34,922 bases of DNA from Rhizophagus sp. LPA8_4_AMF (GCA_021464525.1 JADRCO010000389.1:1-34922); one strand, 5' to 3'. Positions 1 through 11,480 are shown, numbered from the stretch's first letter. Made by a program: numbers and translations. The notes: generated by a model not told the origin, from the sequence alone.

Positions 1-412
1 TTGTATCATCTAATTTGTGCACGATCAAAATTACATAAATTGTATCCAGGTGAATTGGAGTACATTCTTACAATTTTGATAAATCGCGTGCTAAAAAGTC
101 AGTTTCCTTGGTAACTTATAATGCAAAGGATGAAAACAATTAAGTTTAAGGGTTATGAAGGATTTTATTAAAGTTATCAAATTATGATATAAACGAATTA
201 TTAAAATTATAACTATTGAAAACTCTGAAATAATCTTAAAAAATTTGATTTATAATAACAATTAAATTTAATTCTAGCTATTACTATTATGGTTTCCACG
301 TCGCACAAAATAAATATAAATACGATTAACAAAATTAAATTAATGAAAATTCATTCATTTTATCATTTTATCATTTGTCTTTTTTTTTTTAAAAAAAAAA
401 AAGGTTATTATA
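1..412. other. AT-rich non-coding left edge
   Basis: No open frame or RNA gene is visible. A T-run followed by an A-run (about 380-402) lies just upstream of the BTB relic and may be part of its old promoter. Confidence 0.5.
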
Positions 413-811
413 ATGGATGATGATAAATTTTACCAAAATTGTCACAAAACTTACTTGAAATTTTAGATGATGAAGAATTTTATGACATTACGATTGAAGT
501 TGGTAGTGACCCTTACGTAAAAATATTCCGTGCATATATGAATATATTAAATTATCAGTTCTCCTCATTTGCGAAATATTTTATCAACTAATAAAAATAA
601 AAGTGATGGAACTTTGACACATATTAAATTACAAAGTATTTACCTGAAATTTTTCAAATAATATTAAAATTAGAATTTTAATAAATTAAATTATTTATTT
701 TAAAATCCTTATTTTAATTTTTTTTTAATTTACTATTCTTTTTTATTTGTATTTTAGATATATTTATGGAGGAAGGTTATCTTTTGAAGGATATGATGTA
801 GCAGATGTCAT
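413..811 (+). pseudogene. BTB-domain gene relic (exon 1 and start of exon 2)
   Basis: The ATG at 413 opens a copy of the BTB exon that is intact at 23977-24236. It can be followed through the motifs for IEVGSDPYVK (about 495-520) and FRAYMNILNYQ (about 525-560) to ILSTNKNK and FQIILK (about 675). Frameshifts occur soon after the start and again near 560 and 640. The 5' splice site that ends exon 1 in the intact copy (AAG/GTA) is lost here (TTAAAATTAG). Exon 2 resumes after TTTTAG at about 757 with YIYGGRLSFEGYDVADV, and homology stops near 811 at a sharp breakpoint, before any BACK or Sel1 part. It is the only BTB relic in the window on the plus strand, so it was moved or inverted relative to the array at 19-27 kb. 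Confidence 0.75.
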
Positions 812-1066
812 GCCCCGTGCCCCTGTCCAATATGGAATAATTTTTCGTCATTTGTATTGAAATGTAGCTTAGTACAATATTCAATATGATCAAAATAAAT
901 TTATTCACAATACTTATTTTAAAATTTATAGCCATTGAATATTTATTTCATGGTACAAAATCATCGAATAATAATCTTTTTTTTTTTTATATACAGTAAT
1001 AGAAGAATCAGAATCGTTAAAACATTTGAATAATTAAATAGTATACTAATTCATTAAAATTTATTA

Positions 1067-1102
<36 letters not shown>

Positions 1103-1587
1103 AAAAAGTTGGAAGCTCATACTTATTAATAACTTAAAAATTTATCAGATATCTAAAATTATATATAAACTAAGAAATTTTGTACATGAAATCTAATATA
1201 TAATCTTAGTGTTGAAAATAATTTTATAAATAAATACGACTACCGCGACCACCACGACCGCCGTTGCCGTACGGTATTTGAAAAATTCCATATCATTGCG
1301 TCAGTAATTCTGATCGAATATTGGGATCATTGTGATTTTCATAAAAAAAAACTTATCGTTACTTGTTACATAAAGTTATAAAGTTAGATGAATCGTGCAT
1401 ACCATCAATAACTTAAGTATATTGAGAAAGCACGTGAATTGTCATATTTTACATTTTATTTAATCTTACCTATCTTATAAGTTTCTTAGTAAATATTAAT
1501 TTCACGTTAAAATTATTAAGTTTAAATAATGCTGTCATTTTTAAATTATCCAAAATAAAAGTTACCTTAAAAAGGCTGCTCATAAAT
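812..1587. other. non-coding stretch with long poly(A)
   Basis: No gene is seen. It contains a run of 33 A at 1068-1100 and a short GC-rich patch at about 1240-1275 (CGACCACCACGACCGCCGTT) that stands out from the AT-rich surroundings. The downstream flank of the kinase at 1588-3576 lies here. Confidence 0.4.
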
Positions 1588-3576
1588 TTAAATATTGTTC
1601 CTCGATTTTACAAAATCGTCAACTAAAATCAAAAAAATCAATCAATATCTCATTATTTTAAATAATTAATATACTTGTCGTCGGAATTAATTACGGCATA
1701 TGGAGCTTATACGTAATTCGTAATACCGTAATTCAAATACCGTAAAATAGAAAGATTATGCTTTAAATATTTATCAAAAAAAAAATCAAGATTTGCATTA
1801 TAGATTTACAATTTATGGCATTATTGAATATATATTTATGAATAATATATCGCGTATTAAAAATGCCGAATCAATAATTCGGTAATTCTGACGACATGTA
1901 TAAATATGAATTAATAAACATTTACCATCAAAAGGGATCTTAAAGCCATATGATTTACTATAAAACGCTAAAAAAAATTATAAAATGAATATTAATCATT
2001 TATAAATAATTAATTATAATACAATTGTCAATTAATAACTTATATATATACCTTCAAGTTCTTCTATTATTATTAAAAGAAGAAATGATCTGATTAATGA
2101 TATATTTTATAAAAATAAACGTCGATTATAATACAATAATACCTTCTGTTGCATTCTTTGGTTCAGGAAAATTATCAGAACTATAAATTTTACTTTTGCT
2201 GATAGTGAAATTTGATTCTGATGAATTATTTGTACTATTTATTTTTAGATTATTATTTGCTTCCACATTTTGACATGACAGATTAATTTCTTTCATTATG
2301 TTTCGGAGTGTATTAATATCAGGCCTTTTCAATGGATCAGCATCCCAACATTGTTTCATTAATTTTTTATACTCTAAAGGAGTTCCTGGTACTATTCTTG
2401 GTCTTATACCATTAATTATATTCATTGCAAGATAATAATTATGTTCATGATTAATAAATGGTGGTTGACCAGATGAAAGTTCCCACATAATCATTCCAAT
2501 ACTATAAATATCAGATTTAAAGGTATATTCTCTTCCAACAATAACTTCAGGTGCTATATAAGGAAGATTTCCGTATACGCTTTTTAATGGTTTGTCTATA
2601 GGACCACAAAATCCAAGATCACTAATAAAGAATCTTGGGTCAAATTGTTTAAATAATATATTTCCGGAATGCAAATCTCTATGAATTTCCTTTTCATAAT
2701 GAATTTTTGAAAGTGCAAAAATTATATCAAAAGTGATTTGTGTTCTTTCTTTCCATGTAAGTTGATTATGGTTCATTTTTAAATATTCTCTTAAATTTAC
2801 ATCCATTACGATCATTACAAGCATATAATCTCCAATTGATTGATTTTTTGTTAATCCATAACATGAGACAATCTCTGAATATTTACTGCTTATAGTTAAA
2901 TGTGATTTGGCCTGTAAAAAAAATACGTATGTAAATATATACTAATTAGATATAACAGATAACTAATAAGCTAGTTTAGATTACGAACCTCTCCAAACCA
3001 ATTGTAATTAACACTTTCAAAATTTCCTAATCTTTTAAGTATTACTTTTTGCCTTCCAAATCTTTTTAATTGATTTTCATTAGAATCCCATTTATTGTAA
3101 TGCCCATCAATCCAATCTGCTGAATAAATTTCCGAAAATCCACCTTTCGTTAAATAATTAATATTTTGTAAATTTTTAAATGGAATCCATTCAATTATTT
3201 TCTCCGGTTCAAGTGATTCCGTTTGACACTTTTGTATTAAGTTATCAAGTTCATTATTTCCGGATGTCCAGTTTGAAAAATTTTTCTCTAAATAATTTCG
3301 AATACAATATTCACAAAATAATGTAGCTAAACATTTTTGTTTACAATTTTTACAACTTCTTTTTTTTCCTTCATTAAAAAAGATTTTATTTCGATCATAA
3401 GTCTTTTCTATTTCTCTTTTTGCTTCAACCTTTTCATCATTTGTAAAGGAATCATCTTCGAGAACCGTTTTTTTTATGAACTCGTATTGTTGGTCTATAT
3501 TTCTATGAATATTATGATCTACCAACATAATCGCTTTATTAATTGCAGAAATTAATTCTTTACAAATTGGAGGCAT
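1588..3576 (-). CDS. TKL-type protein kinase, five exons, N-terminal Cys cluster
   Basis: Exons (minus strand): 3576-2989, 2911-2143, 2063-2052, 1967-1926, 1622-1588. All junctions are GT-AG and give 481 residues. The N-terminus has a Cys cluster (C75, C78, C82, C88, C91) resembling a zinc-binding knuckle. The kinase domain runs from about 139 to 400: glycine loop GGFSEIY (145-151), lysine in VILKRL (K181), catalytic HRDLHSGN (D275, N280), metal-binding DLG instead of DFG (D294), APE (316-318), and KSDIYSIGMIMWEL typical of the tyrosine-kinase-like group. It probably phosphorylates Ser/Thr or Tyr on unknown cytoplasmic targets. The first two exons are certain. The three small tail exons (12, 42 and 35 bases) are inferred because each joins in phase 1 and yields NATEEELEAFYSKS...PFDVDDF. 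If exon 2 is not spliced, the protein ends six residues after the donor, at 2126. The kinase at 16.1 kb is a distant paralogue. Confidence 0.85.
1674..1898. mobile_element. MITE, TA-flanked, in the last intron of the kinase
   Basis: The ends are inverted repeats, CTTGTCGTCGGAATTA on the left and CATGTCGTCAGAATTA (reverse complement) on the right, each preceded by TA (1672-1673 and 1899-1900). This fits a Tc1/mariner-type target duplication. It is 225 bp, has no coding capacity, and contains inner GTAATTCGTAATACCGTAATTC repeats. It sits between the donor at 1925 and the acceptor at 1623, so it would be removed by splicing. Confidence 0.6.
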
Positions 3577-4506
3577 AATTTTATTTATTTATTTTTTTTC
3601 TATTTAATTTTTCCAATTATTAATTTGAAAGGTAAAAAAAAAAAAGAAAAATGTGAAAAAAATTACGATAAGGTTTTTCAGAACGGAGTTTCAATTATTA
3701 TAACTCCAAAATTTTATTCTTGTGTACAAGCTTGACGAATGTGTCACAAGCCACTATAAAGTTTTTCTACATAATTTTCGTAATTTTCGTTGTCAACTTT
3801 CAAAAGACGCATTACTGTTTGTATCGTTTGTATTGTTTACGTGTCATTATTATTGGCATTATTATTTGTATTACGAGATTTTCAATTTATACCAATCAAA
3901 ATTGTTCGCTTATTTAACGTAAATCACATGATTATAATGAAACTTTTGGTAATCAAGGGGTAATGTTAAACAAAGTATTTACAATCCGTGTATGACAGTA
4001 TTTACATAATGATTTGAAGAAACAAATAAGGGACGTTGGAATGAGTTTCTTTTTGAGTGTGAGAATTTTAAAACTTGCTTCTATGTTACAACAATGGAAA
4101 TAGTTTAGAAGTTAAAATATGAAGTCGTGAAATCCTAAAAAAAAAAATATATCACACTAATAAATAATTATAAAATTGTCCGCTAATTGGATTGTACAAA
4201 TAGTAATTTTTATTTTGCAATTTCTAATACAGTATATGATATACGATACCTCTCCTCACTATATGTTAAACAAAGTATCGATAGGAAAAACAACCCTGCA
4301 TGATACCAAATAAATAAATACACAAAAATTCAAAGAAAAAATTGAGTTTAATTGAAATATTAAATATTATATAATTTCTTATATAATTTCAATGGATTCA
4401 TCCTAATATATAAAAATTCCCAGGGGTATTTGTTTATACAATAATGGTTGATTGTAATTACTATTTTTATATTAAAATGAAATAAAAATATTAAAATTTG
4501 TGTCAA
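3577..4506. other. intergenic, upstream of the first kinase
   Basis: No gene is recognised. The stretch holds the kinase promoter. A 16-bp direct repeat (ATGTTAAACAAAGTAT) occurs at 3963-3978 and again at 4263-4278, exactly 300 bases apart. Confidence 0.4.
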
Positions 4507-4627
4507 ACGACAATGAAACCATTCGAGTTATTCATTTAGCTGTAGCAGTACAACATGTATATTATGATAGTGAACGACAATGAAACCATTCGAGTTATTA
4601 ATTTAAGCTGTGGTAGTGCAACATGTG
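4507..4627. repeat. 67-bp tandem duplication, two copies
   Basis: Copies begin at 4507 and 4574 with ACGACAATGAAACCATTCGA and stay similar for about 54 bases, ending in ACAACATGT / GCAACATGT. They have a few substitutions and one inserted base. Confidence 0.8.
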
Positions 4628-4695
4628 ATTTTAACTGTTAAAATTTAATAAAAAATTTTCCACAATATACGAACATATTTTTATCTGGACATTTA

Positions 4696-4878
4696 CAGCT
4701 GATTTCATAATATACGAGACATCTAGTCGGTACATTCGGTAAAACTTGGTAAAGTTCAGAACAAGGTAAAACTATATTGTTAGATTCAGAGGTAGTTTTA
4801 ATTTTATTCCCGAACCTTACCGAGTTTCTCTCGGCATGGAGTAAAATGAGGGTATTCCGTATATTATGAAATCAGCTG
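4696..4878. mobile_element. MITE with CAGCTGATTTC ends
   Basis: A 183-bp element with perfect 21-bp terminal inverted repeats beginning CAGCTGATTTCATAATATAC, flanked by TA at 4694-4695 and 4879-4880. Inside, GGTAAAACTTGGTAAAGTTC is partly mirrored by CTCGGTAAGGTTCGG on the other strand. It shares its end sequence with the element at 18666-18874, so they are one family. It has no coding capacity. Confidence 0.7.
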
Positions 4879-4896
4879 TAATTACAAATTTTATTG

Positions 4897-5060
4897 CCGT
4901 TTTCAAAATGGTGTATGCAGTTATATTGAATAAAAAAAAAAGGGAAATCTGAAAACCGGACGATAACCGGACGATAACCGGACAACAAAAAATGGATGAA
5001 CTGAACGAATCAGTATTGATATTCGAATATACGAACTGCCCACACCATTTTGAAAACGGT
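4897..5060. repeat. inverted-repeat element with CCGGAC core
   Basis: CCGTTTTCAAAATGGTGT at the left end is repeated in inverted orientation at about 5041-5060 (ACACCATTTTGAAAACGG). The similarity continues into CAGTT. The core has tandem GATAACCGGAC units (about 4955-4983). It starts about 18 bases after the neighbouring MITE. No clear target duplication is seen, so a non-autonomous transposon is likely but not proven. Confidence 0.55.
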
Positions 5061-6788
5061 GATAATAATCTTATTATCCACTAGTGTAGTGGGGATAAAA
5101 TCTTTATAATTTACAATCATATTTAAATTGAGAAAATAAATATCAATTTAAATTAGTTTACTTACTGTGCTTTCAAAACGATTGATTTTATGATGAGGAT
5201 AATTTCCGGAAAAAAATAATGTTTTTAAATTTTTAAATTTTTATCTTTGTCTGAATCCATCCAGGAAAACACTTTTTTTCCTTCTTGCATCATAAAATCA
5301 ACTATTTCTACAAAAAAATTTTTCACTTTTATTTTATTCAAGTCAAACTTTATAATATTAAATTATGACGAAATATTAATGAAGTAAAAAATTCTATTAT
5401 TTGATACGTGCAAAAAACTTGGAAATATAGACTACGTGATATAGCAACACGTGACAATTGTGACATTTTAACCAAATTCATCAAATATCTTTCGTTACTA
5501 TAATGAATCAGCTAATTAAATTCTTTAGATCCTTCGTTATAATTTTATAGCGAGGCTGACTGTATTTGCCAATACACCACAAGTTTTTCAGTGGCATGTA
5601 ATGTCTATTACTCGTTCATAAATAATAAGGATTTACATTATTTATGGTACTTTTACAAAAATATCTATTTATGAGATTTATTTATATTGTCAAATGAAAA
5701 TGGGTGTACAAAATATCATAGTTGATAGTCTAATTTTTTTTTTTTAAAAAAAAAATAAAATTTACACATGCCTTAATCGGCACGCATTATGGATAAATGG
5801 ATATATTTCGAAGTATCTATATCATTTGCTTATCGAGTTATCGAGGCTATAATCATGATTTGTTTAAAATTCATATTTTCATTTATAATAAAATTTTGTT
5901 ACATAGAGATCATTTTTCAAGTTTTTACGACCGCAATCAAGCTTTAAAACTAAAACTTAAAATTGCTCACACGAACTATATTAATTATAATAATTAAGGA
6001 GTAAAACCACAAAGAACATAATAGGTATTCATAATAATCCTGGTGAGTTCTTTTATATTAACTCATAAAAGACACAGGAAAAAACGGGTATCAAAAACTT
6101 TGAGCCTTGGAACATGTGACCACAATTGCATATTTCCGGCCCGCATTATGTAATTCTGCCCAGAATTAAAGTAATTCAGTTCCAAACTAAGTTGTATGAT
6201 TTATTTTTTGACATCCATTAAAATTACTCAGCAGGTTTCAGAGATTTCAGATACTAGACGGTTAATTTGAGACACATGATGCCCATGTTTAAAGGCAAAT
6301 ATGACTCATCATGATTAAGTAATACCATGTTTGAATTAAACTTGTTGTTCATGAGTAATTGTATTTAATTCAATACATAATTAATATTTTTTGTAAAAAT
6401 GTGTCAGACTGACAAAGGTTAAGTTATTTTATAGTGCTAGAGTTAGTATTAATATTAAATTTTCGCATCATTAAATACAATTATGATTTTTAATTCATAT
6501 AGTGTCAATTTTTTTTACCAAAAAAAGAAAAAAAATCTTAAAAAAATTAATAAATACGATGCATATTGATTTTATTTGGTCTTTCTATATTTTCACTATT
6601 ACTCAAGTTACACCAATATTTTTCATATGATACTTTTTTTATCATATTGTAACAGCACACTCATATCACATGATGAGAAAATAATATAAAAGGGTATAAA
6701 ATCAGATCGCATGAAAATTTATTGCTTGAGATAATCAGGGCACACCTGCTAATTAGGGCCTGATTAGAGAGCCCTAATTAGAGAAGGA
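5061..6788. other. long intergenic stretch
   Basis: No gene is supported. The short open frames are AT-rich and show no family features. A T-run/A-run hairpin lies at about 5731-5758. Confidence 0.4.
6749..6781. repeat. perfect 11-bp palindromic arms (hairpin)
   Basis: CTAATTAGGGC (6749-6759) and GCCCTAATTAG (6771-6781) are exact reverse complements separated by 11 bases. It lies just upstream of the coding relic at 6790-6972. Confidence 0.7.
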
Positions 6789-6789
6789 T

Positions 6790-6972
6790 CATTAGAAACA
6801 GCTTTAGATTGGACACAAAAAGTACTCCAACAGTTCTAATAATTGAAAAAAAATCCAATGGTCTACAAAAAAATTGAAGAGATATTTAATGAAGAATATA
6901 AAAAGGTGATGTTTGATCATGATCTAGTGAAGAATCGTGTTGCCAGCAAAGTAAGGCAATACAATGATTAAA
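6790..6972 (+). pseudogene. unrecognised coding relic
   Basis: Protein-like text can be read across at least one frameshift and stops: ALDWTQKVLQQF (about 6811-6846), then from the ATG at 6859 MVYKKIEEIFNEEYKKVM followed by KNRVASKVRQYND and a stop. The charged, helical composition differs from the Lys/Asn/Ile noise around it. I do not recognise the family. A decayed transposon or accessory gene is possible. Confidence 0.35.
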
Positions 6973-6984
6973 AGTTTGAAATAA

Positions 6985-7490
6985 AAGAAAAAGCTCAGGG
7001 TAATGAATTTATTCCTAAGTTACGCATATACCACCATATATGTTGATAGTCAGCATGTATTTCTTTTCCATAATATTGTTGAAAGAATGCTTGCTCAATA
7101 AGAGGTGCTGAAAAACGTAAACAATTTACATCATTAATAATATCAGAAACAAAAATTCCCAGATTTGACTAAATATTTATTGTCATCATCAACTAAAAAT
7201 ATAATGCCTCAATTTAAGCAAACCTCTTGGCATTTTTGCTTTGAAAGTTCACTGAGTTTGAGCGCAGCACAACAATTATCAAAGAGTTTCATAAAATTAT
7301 GTGAATTTAGGTACTTAAAATATTCTTTTCCAAGTCAACTTTTCGCTATGAATACTACTTTTCATTTCATCCTTTGTATGTTGCAAGATATGAAGAACCA
7401 AACCAACATGTCCAGAATGGTCAAGTAATCCCAAGTTGACCAAAGGGTAAAGATTATGTCTCCATGCTATATTTGGTAAGCAATGGACCT
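6985..7490 (-). pseudogene. unrecognised coding relic, minus strand
   Basis: Reading the minus strand from about 7490 down gives coherent blocks with intervening stops and shifts: GHVGLVLHILQHTKDEMK, then KYLNSHNFMKLFDNCCAALK, then FVSDIINDVNCLRFSAPLIE, then KEIHADYQHIWWYMRNLGIN. They follow each other in order over about 500 bases, as expected of one decayed gene. The plus-strand frame at 7165-7428 is its shadow. No family is recognised. It converges on the relic at 6790-6972. Confidence 0.4.
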
Positions 7491-9519
7491 AGCTACATAA
7501 TATAAAATTATTTAATAATTTAGAAAAAATAATTGAATTGAAAAGAAAAAAAGAAAAGAAACTATCAAGGCAGATAACCAAGGTCTTCAATAACATGAGA
7601 TATATCAGCGTATTCTTGATCTACAAAGTAGTTTACCAGCAATTGATTGTTCAACTTTTAATTTAACTTAATTGCGCTGGTTATTGACATTGTATCACTG
7701 ATTGATTGATTATGAAGATTACAAAATGAAAAATGAGGATTAATTATCGAATCGAATTTATCTCATAACATGGAAGATTTGAAGTTGATACAGTGGCCTC
7801 ATCACTTATTTTATTTAAGTAATCTATCATTATAATAATAATATATGTATGACCTATTTAATACAATTAAAAAATAAAAACCATAATTCTATGAATTTAA
7901 TAAATAAATTCAAAGGTTATTAATATCAAATCAATTTCTTTAGTGACATATTCTTTATAAATTAAGAAAGGTGAAATTAATTTTCATTAGGTATTATAGC
8001 TAAAGCACTCGCATTATTACACCACTATCGATGGTTGTACTTTTATGGAAAGGTGTGATCTGTAAACAATTGTATAATCAGTTAACGTTAATGCGTTAGT
8101 GTTAACGTTAATGTTACGTTCATTCTTCGCTTCTGTTTTTCAGTGGCGCAGTATAAAAAAAATTCACGCATTGCTGGATTGATGGTCGATTTATTTTTGA
8201 GGATTTGGATACAAAAAAGAGTTTACTTCCTTCCACTAGGGACTAAGTACGTGATTCGGGTTTACCTGATGGAGTAGCACTTTTATAGTAACGTCTAACT
8301 GGAACATAGATTGTTTAGACTAATTATAATGTAATGTATTTAATTTTTATAAGAAAAAAAAACAATTCTATATTGCAGTATTTAATTATAATAATAATAT
8401 TTTTATTCAGTTACATAACAATACTTACGTAAAATGATTTAATTCTTGCATATAATGGACTGGGTGTAACATGATTATATAATAATTTTTAAAAAATAAA
8501 ATTTGCTGTAATATTTATAATAAATTTAATGATGTTTTTTTAGAACTTAAAAATCAGTTTTTTAGTGGCTTTTTCGTGATAATAATGCTTCAGGTTCCTG
8601 AGAATAAAAATAAAATAGAATATAAATTACTTATGAATTTTTCATTTGGAATTATATTAAAGAAATTTTTTAAAAACGTGCTTTTAATAATTAGCAAACG
8701 GAAATATTTTAAGTATTAAATTCATAATAAAAATATGAAGTCTAGAAATTTTTAAGTGTCAATAAGATGATTTACGAAACTAGAAATAATGGATTAATAA
8801 TGAGTAGGATGACGTAATTAATGATTAAGAAAGCTAAAAGTATCAATTTAAAAGTAAGTTAAGGATTTATTCTGGTATCCAAGTTGCTGATAAAAGATTA
8901 ACAAGCAACGAAACGGGAATACTGTAAAATTATAAAGCTACTAAAAAGAGCACTTGAATGATCTGATTATTTATGTTTAGCTTAAAGTCTTGAAAGGATT
9001 ATTTAATTTTGGTTAAATTTATTTTCAGCAGTATCAAAAATAAAAGTAAAATTGTAATGAAAAATAATTTTTATATCAAGCGTTAAATTAAAAAGAGAAT
9101 TTATTGGAAATAAAAATCAACCCAAATTAGAATTCTTGTATTTTCAACAAAAAAGATAAATTATACTTTTTATTAATTATTATCTATTTATTGGAATAAA
9201 AAATTAACAAAGTTTAATTATAACAGTAAAAAAATACACCTTATTTATTGCCACTCGCATATGGTTTTCGGTTTTATTCGAAACTCTTTGATCAAACACA
9301 TCCTTTCCGCTTTGGAAAATTACTATTGCTATTCTAATACCAAAACTATAGTTTAGATTAATTAGGAATATTTATTTTAAAAGGGATTTTGGATTTAGGG
9401 TTCTTGAACTTCATCCTCTTCAGTTTTTTGTTGTTGATATGATGACTATTATTATTCAAAGTCTTATCGTCTGCTTCTACATTTTCTACATTTATCATTA
9501 GGCTCTGATATTCTGGGTT
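7491..9519. other. long intergenic stretch
   Basis: No gene is supported. The only structure I noticed is the short tandem repeat at 8081-8120. Confidence 0.35.
8081..8120. repeat. two copies of a 20-bp GTTAACGTTAATG unit
   Basis: GTTAACGTTAATG opens both 8081-8100 and 8101-8120. The last seven bases of the unit diverge. The repeat contains GTTAAC palindromes. Confidence 0.6.
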
Positions 9520-9615
9520 TGTGATTGCAGATTGTTCAACCTTATTTCTGAATGACTATTTCTCATTTCTATCGCCTTTTCTCTTTCCTCTTCCAATTTT
9601 AGGTTGTTTTAAATT

Positions 9616-10332
9616 TTATTTATATTGTTTCCAACTTAAGTAGGCGGCAATTACTGTTAGAATGAATCCAGGAGCTCCAAGACCAACACCAGTGGCAAGT
9701 GAAATCTTATCTCCATGGTCTAGAGTAATGTCACATACTGTAGGTTTAAAATTTATTGTCTCGTCCACTGGACTACCGGTACTAAGATTGTAAAACTGAC
9801 AACTACCTGGCATAAACATGTCTGAACAATTACCCACTTTTATACTTTTAATTGGTTTTCCTTTAAAGATAGTTGAACATTTGTGATTAAGCATAGTTAA
9901 ATTATAGATGGGACAACCAGCATCACAACTCGTATCTGGACCAAATATCCGAGTACATTTATCACCATAACAACAAATACAGGTTTGACAAGAAGCCTCC
10001 AACTCAGTATTATGACCATCAACAGATGGACGACTAACTACCCAATTAAGTTCAGCATTTCTAGTCGGATCATCTACTACTGAATCAGTTGATATGCAAA
10101 GATGCTTGTTTAAATTTTCTTTTGTACAAAATCTTTTAGCTCCGTCATTATTCTCATTATGTAAATTATTTCTATGGCGTCTTTCGCAAGCATCCACTCC
10201 ACTCATTTCATGACACAAAACTAAGCTATCAGGTTTATAACACTGAGTCTGAACATTTAAACAATAATCATTTCCACAACAAATTTTTTCATCCAAACGG
10301 AGTTTCTTAATTGAATCACAGATCGACGCCAT
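9616..10332 (-). CDS. Cys-rich protein with C-terminal membrane segment
   Basis: An intact single frame of 238 residues starts at the ATG at 10332. It has 20 cysteines, densest at 115-140 (C115, C118, C120, C121, C126, C136, C140), and three N-glycosylation sequons (N144, N168, N182). One hydrophobic segment near the end (about 213-234, VGLGAPGFILTVIAAYLSW) is followed by a short basic tail, WKQYK. This suggests disulphide-rich luminal or extracellular domains anchored by one membrane helix. No signal peptide is visible at this start, so an upstream exon may be missing or the copy may be N-terminally damaged. Downstream, in another frame (about 9609-9517), lies a possible lost cytoplasmic tail (EEEREKAIEMRNSHSEIRLN). 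The family is not recognised and the function is unknown. The open frame and Cys pattern make it a real gene or a young pseudogene. Confidence 0.6.
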   Translation of the reverse strand: MASICDSIKKLRLDEKICCGNDYCLNVQTQCYKPDSLVLCHEMSGVDACERRHRNNLHNENNDGAKRFCTKENLNKHLCISTDSVVDDPTRNAELNWVVSRPSVDGHNTELEASCQTCICCYGDKCTRIFGPDTSCDAGCPIYNLTMLNHKCSTIFKGKPIKSIKVGNCSDMFMPGSCQFYNLSTGSPVDETINFKPTVCDITLDHGDKISLATGVGLGAPGFILTVIAAYLSWKQYK

Positions 10333-11480
10333 TGCAGTGGGAAATAGAGGTTAATTAAATGGTTTATTAATTTCTGATATAGAGCTGTCATAAGCTGGTT
10401 TGGCGCTCGTGAAAAAATAGTAGAAATGGCGTTAATGAAAATACAACTATGCTACTATATATGACAAATTGTTGTCGCATAGACCTTCCGTGAGATTAAC
10501 CGGGTTTAGCTAACTTCCCCGACATTCATGAAAGTACGGGTTAACCAAATCACATCGTTGTGTAACTGTAAATTGTATGATAATCAAATATTTTTTCCGA
10601 AGGAAATTTCCGATTATGAAAGAAATAAATACCCTCTTCGGCCTTATATTAGTTTTTTTTTTAATTATTCGGAAATTATTGTCAAATAAGGAATCTAATG
10701 AATGCATTTTATTACTTACTATATATGGCCCTTTGAAGAAAATTTCACATGTAAACATTTAGGTTTGAAATTTGAAATGATAATCATGAAAGTTTAATTT
10801 TCCTAGATTTGTTAGACATCTAACACAAAAACCATAGCCTTAATAATGTAATAAGATGATTATCAAGGGGTTACTCAGTAATCGTCATTGCACAGATTAA
10901 TTCATGCTTGGACACTCACCATTCGGGCACCAACTTTCCTCAAAATATTAATGAAAAATTTTTTTTTTTTTCCCGGAGAACCATATCCGAAATATTACTT
11001 TATTGCTTTTTTAAACGCAAAAAAACTTTTTTTATTGGAAAAAATCAAGCCGTACGCTAAGAGGGTAAAATAAAGTTTTACGTAGATAGGTTACAAATTT
11101 TTAGTAAAGCTAACCGTATAAGATGCCATAGGTATGTGCTTATTTGATTTTAAATGAATTACATTAGCAATAAATAAAGAGTAAATATTATTAAGCCATT
11201 TGTTTAATTAATTTGAATTAATCATTTTATAAAAGTGGTTAAATTTATCCGATTCGGAAAAATGAATAAATGGAGTCACGTGATTCATATTGCAATTGAA
11301 TCAATGACCTAAAAAAAAGAAATAGATTCGAAACTAACGAAATAACGAAAACGACGAAACTTGCATTTTATGTCTCTATAATTCTAAGTTATTATAAAAA
11401 TATCCCAAATAGTTATCTCTTTTATGTAATTTTCAAATTTATCCACAGTTTTATGAAAGAACTTTTTCCATCTCCTGCAT
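10333..11480. other. intergenic stretch
   Basis: No gene is supported. Overlapping frames on both strands at 10510-10762 are low-complexity and mutually exclusive. An imperfect inverted pair, GATTAACCGGGTTTAG and GTACGGGTTAACC, lies near 10492-10548. Confidence 0.35.

Noticed and set aside
5797..5997. Plus-strand frame of 66 residues
   Set aside because: Composition is that of the surrounding AT-rich DNA; no motif and no supporting context.
10510..11073. Short frames on both strands
   Set aside because: Low-complexity, Phe/Ile/Lys-rich, mutually overlapping, without motifs; typical of AT-rich spacer.
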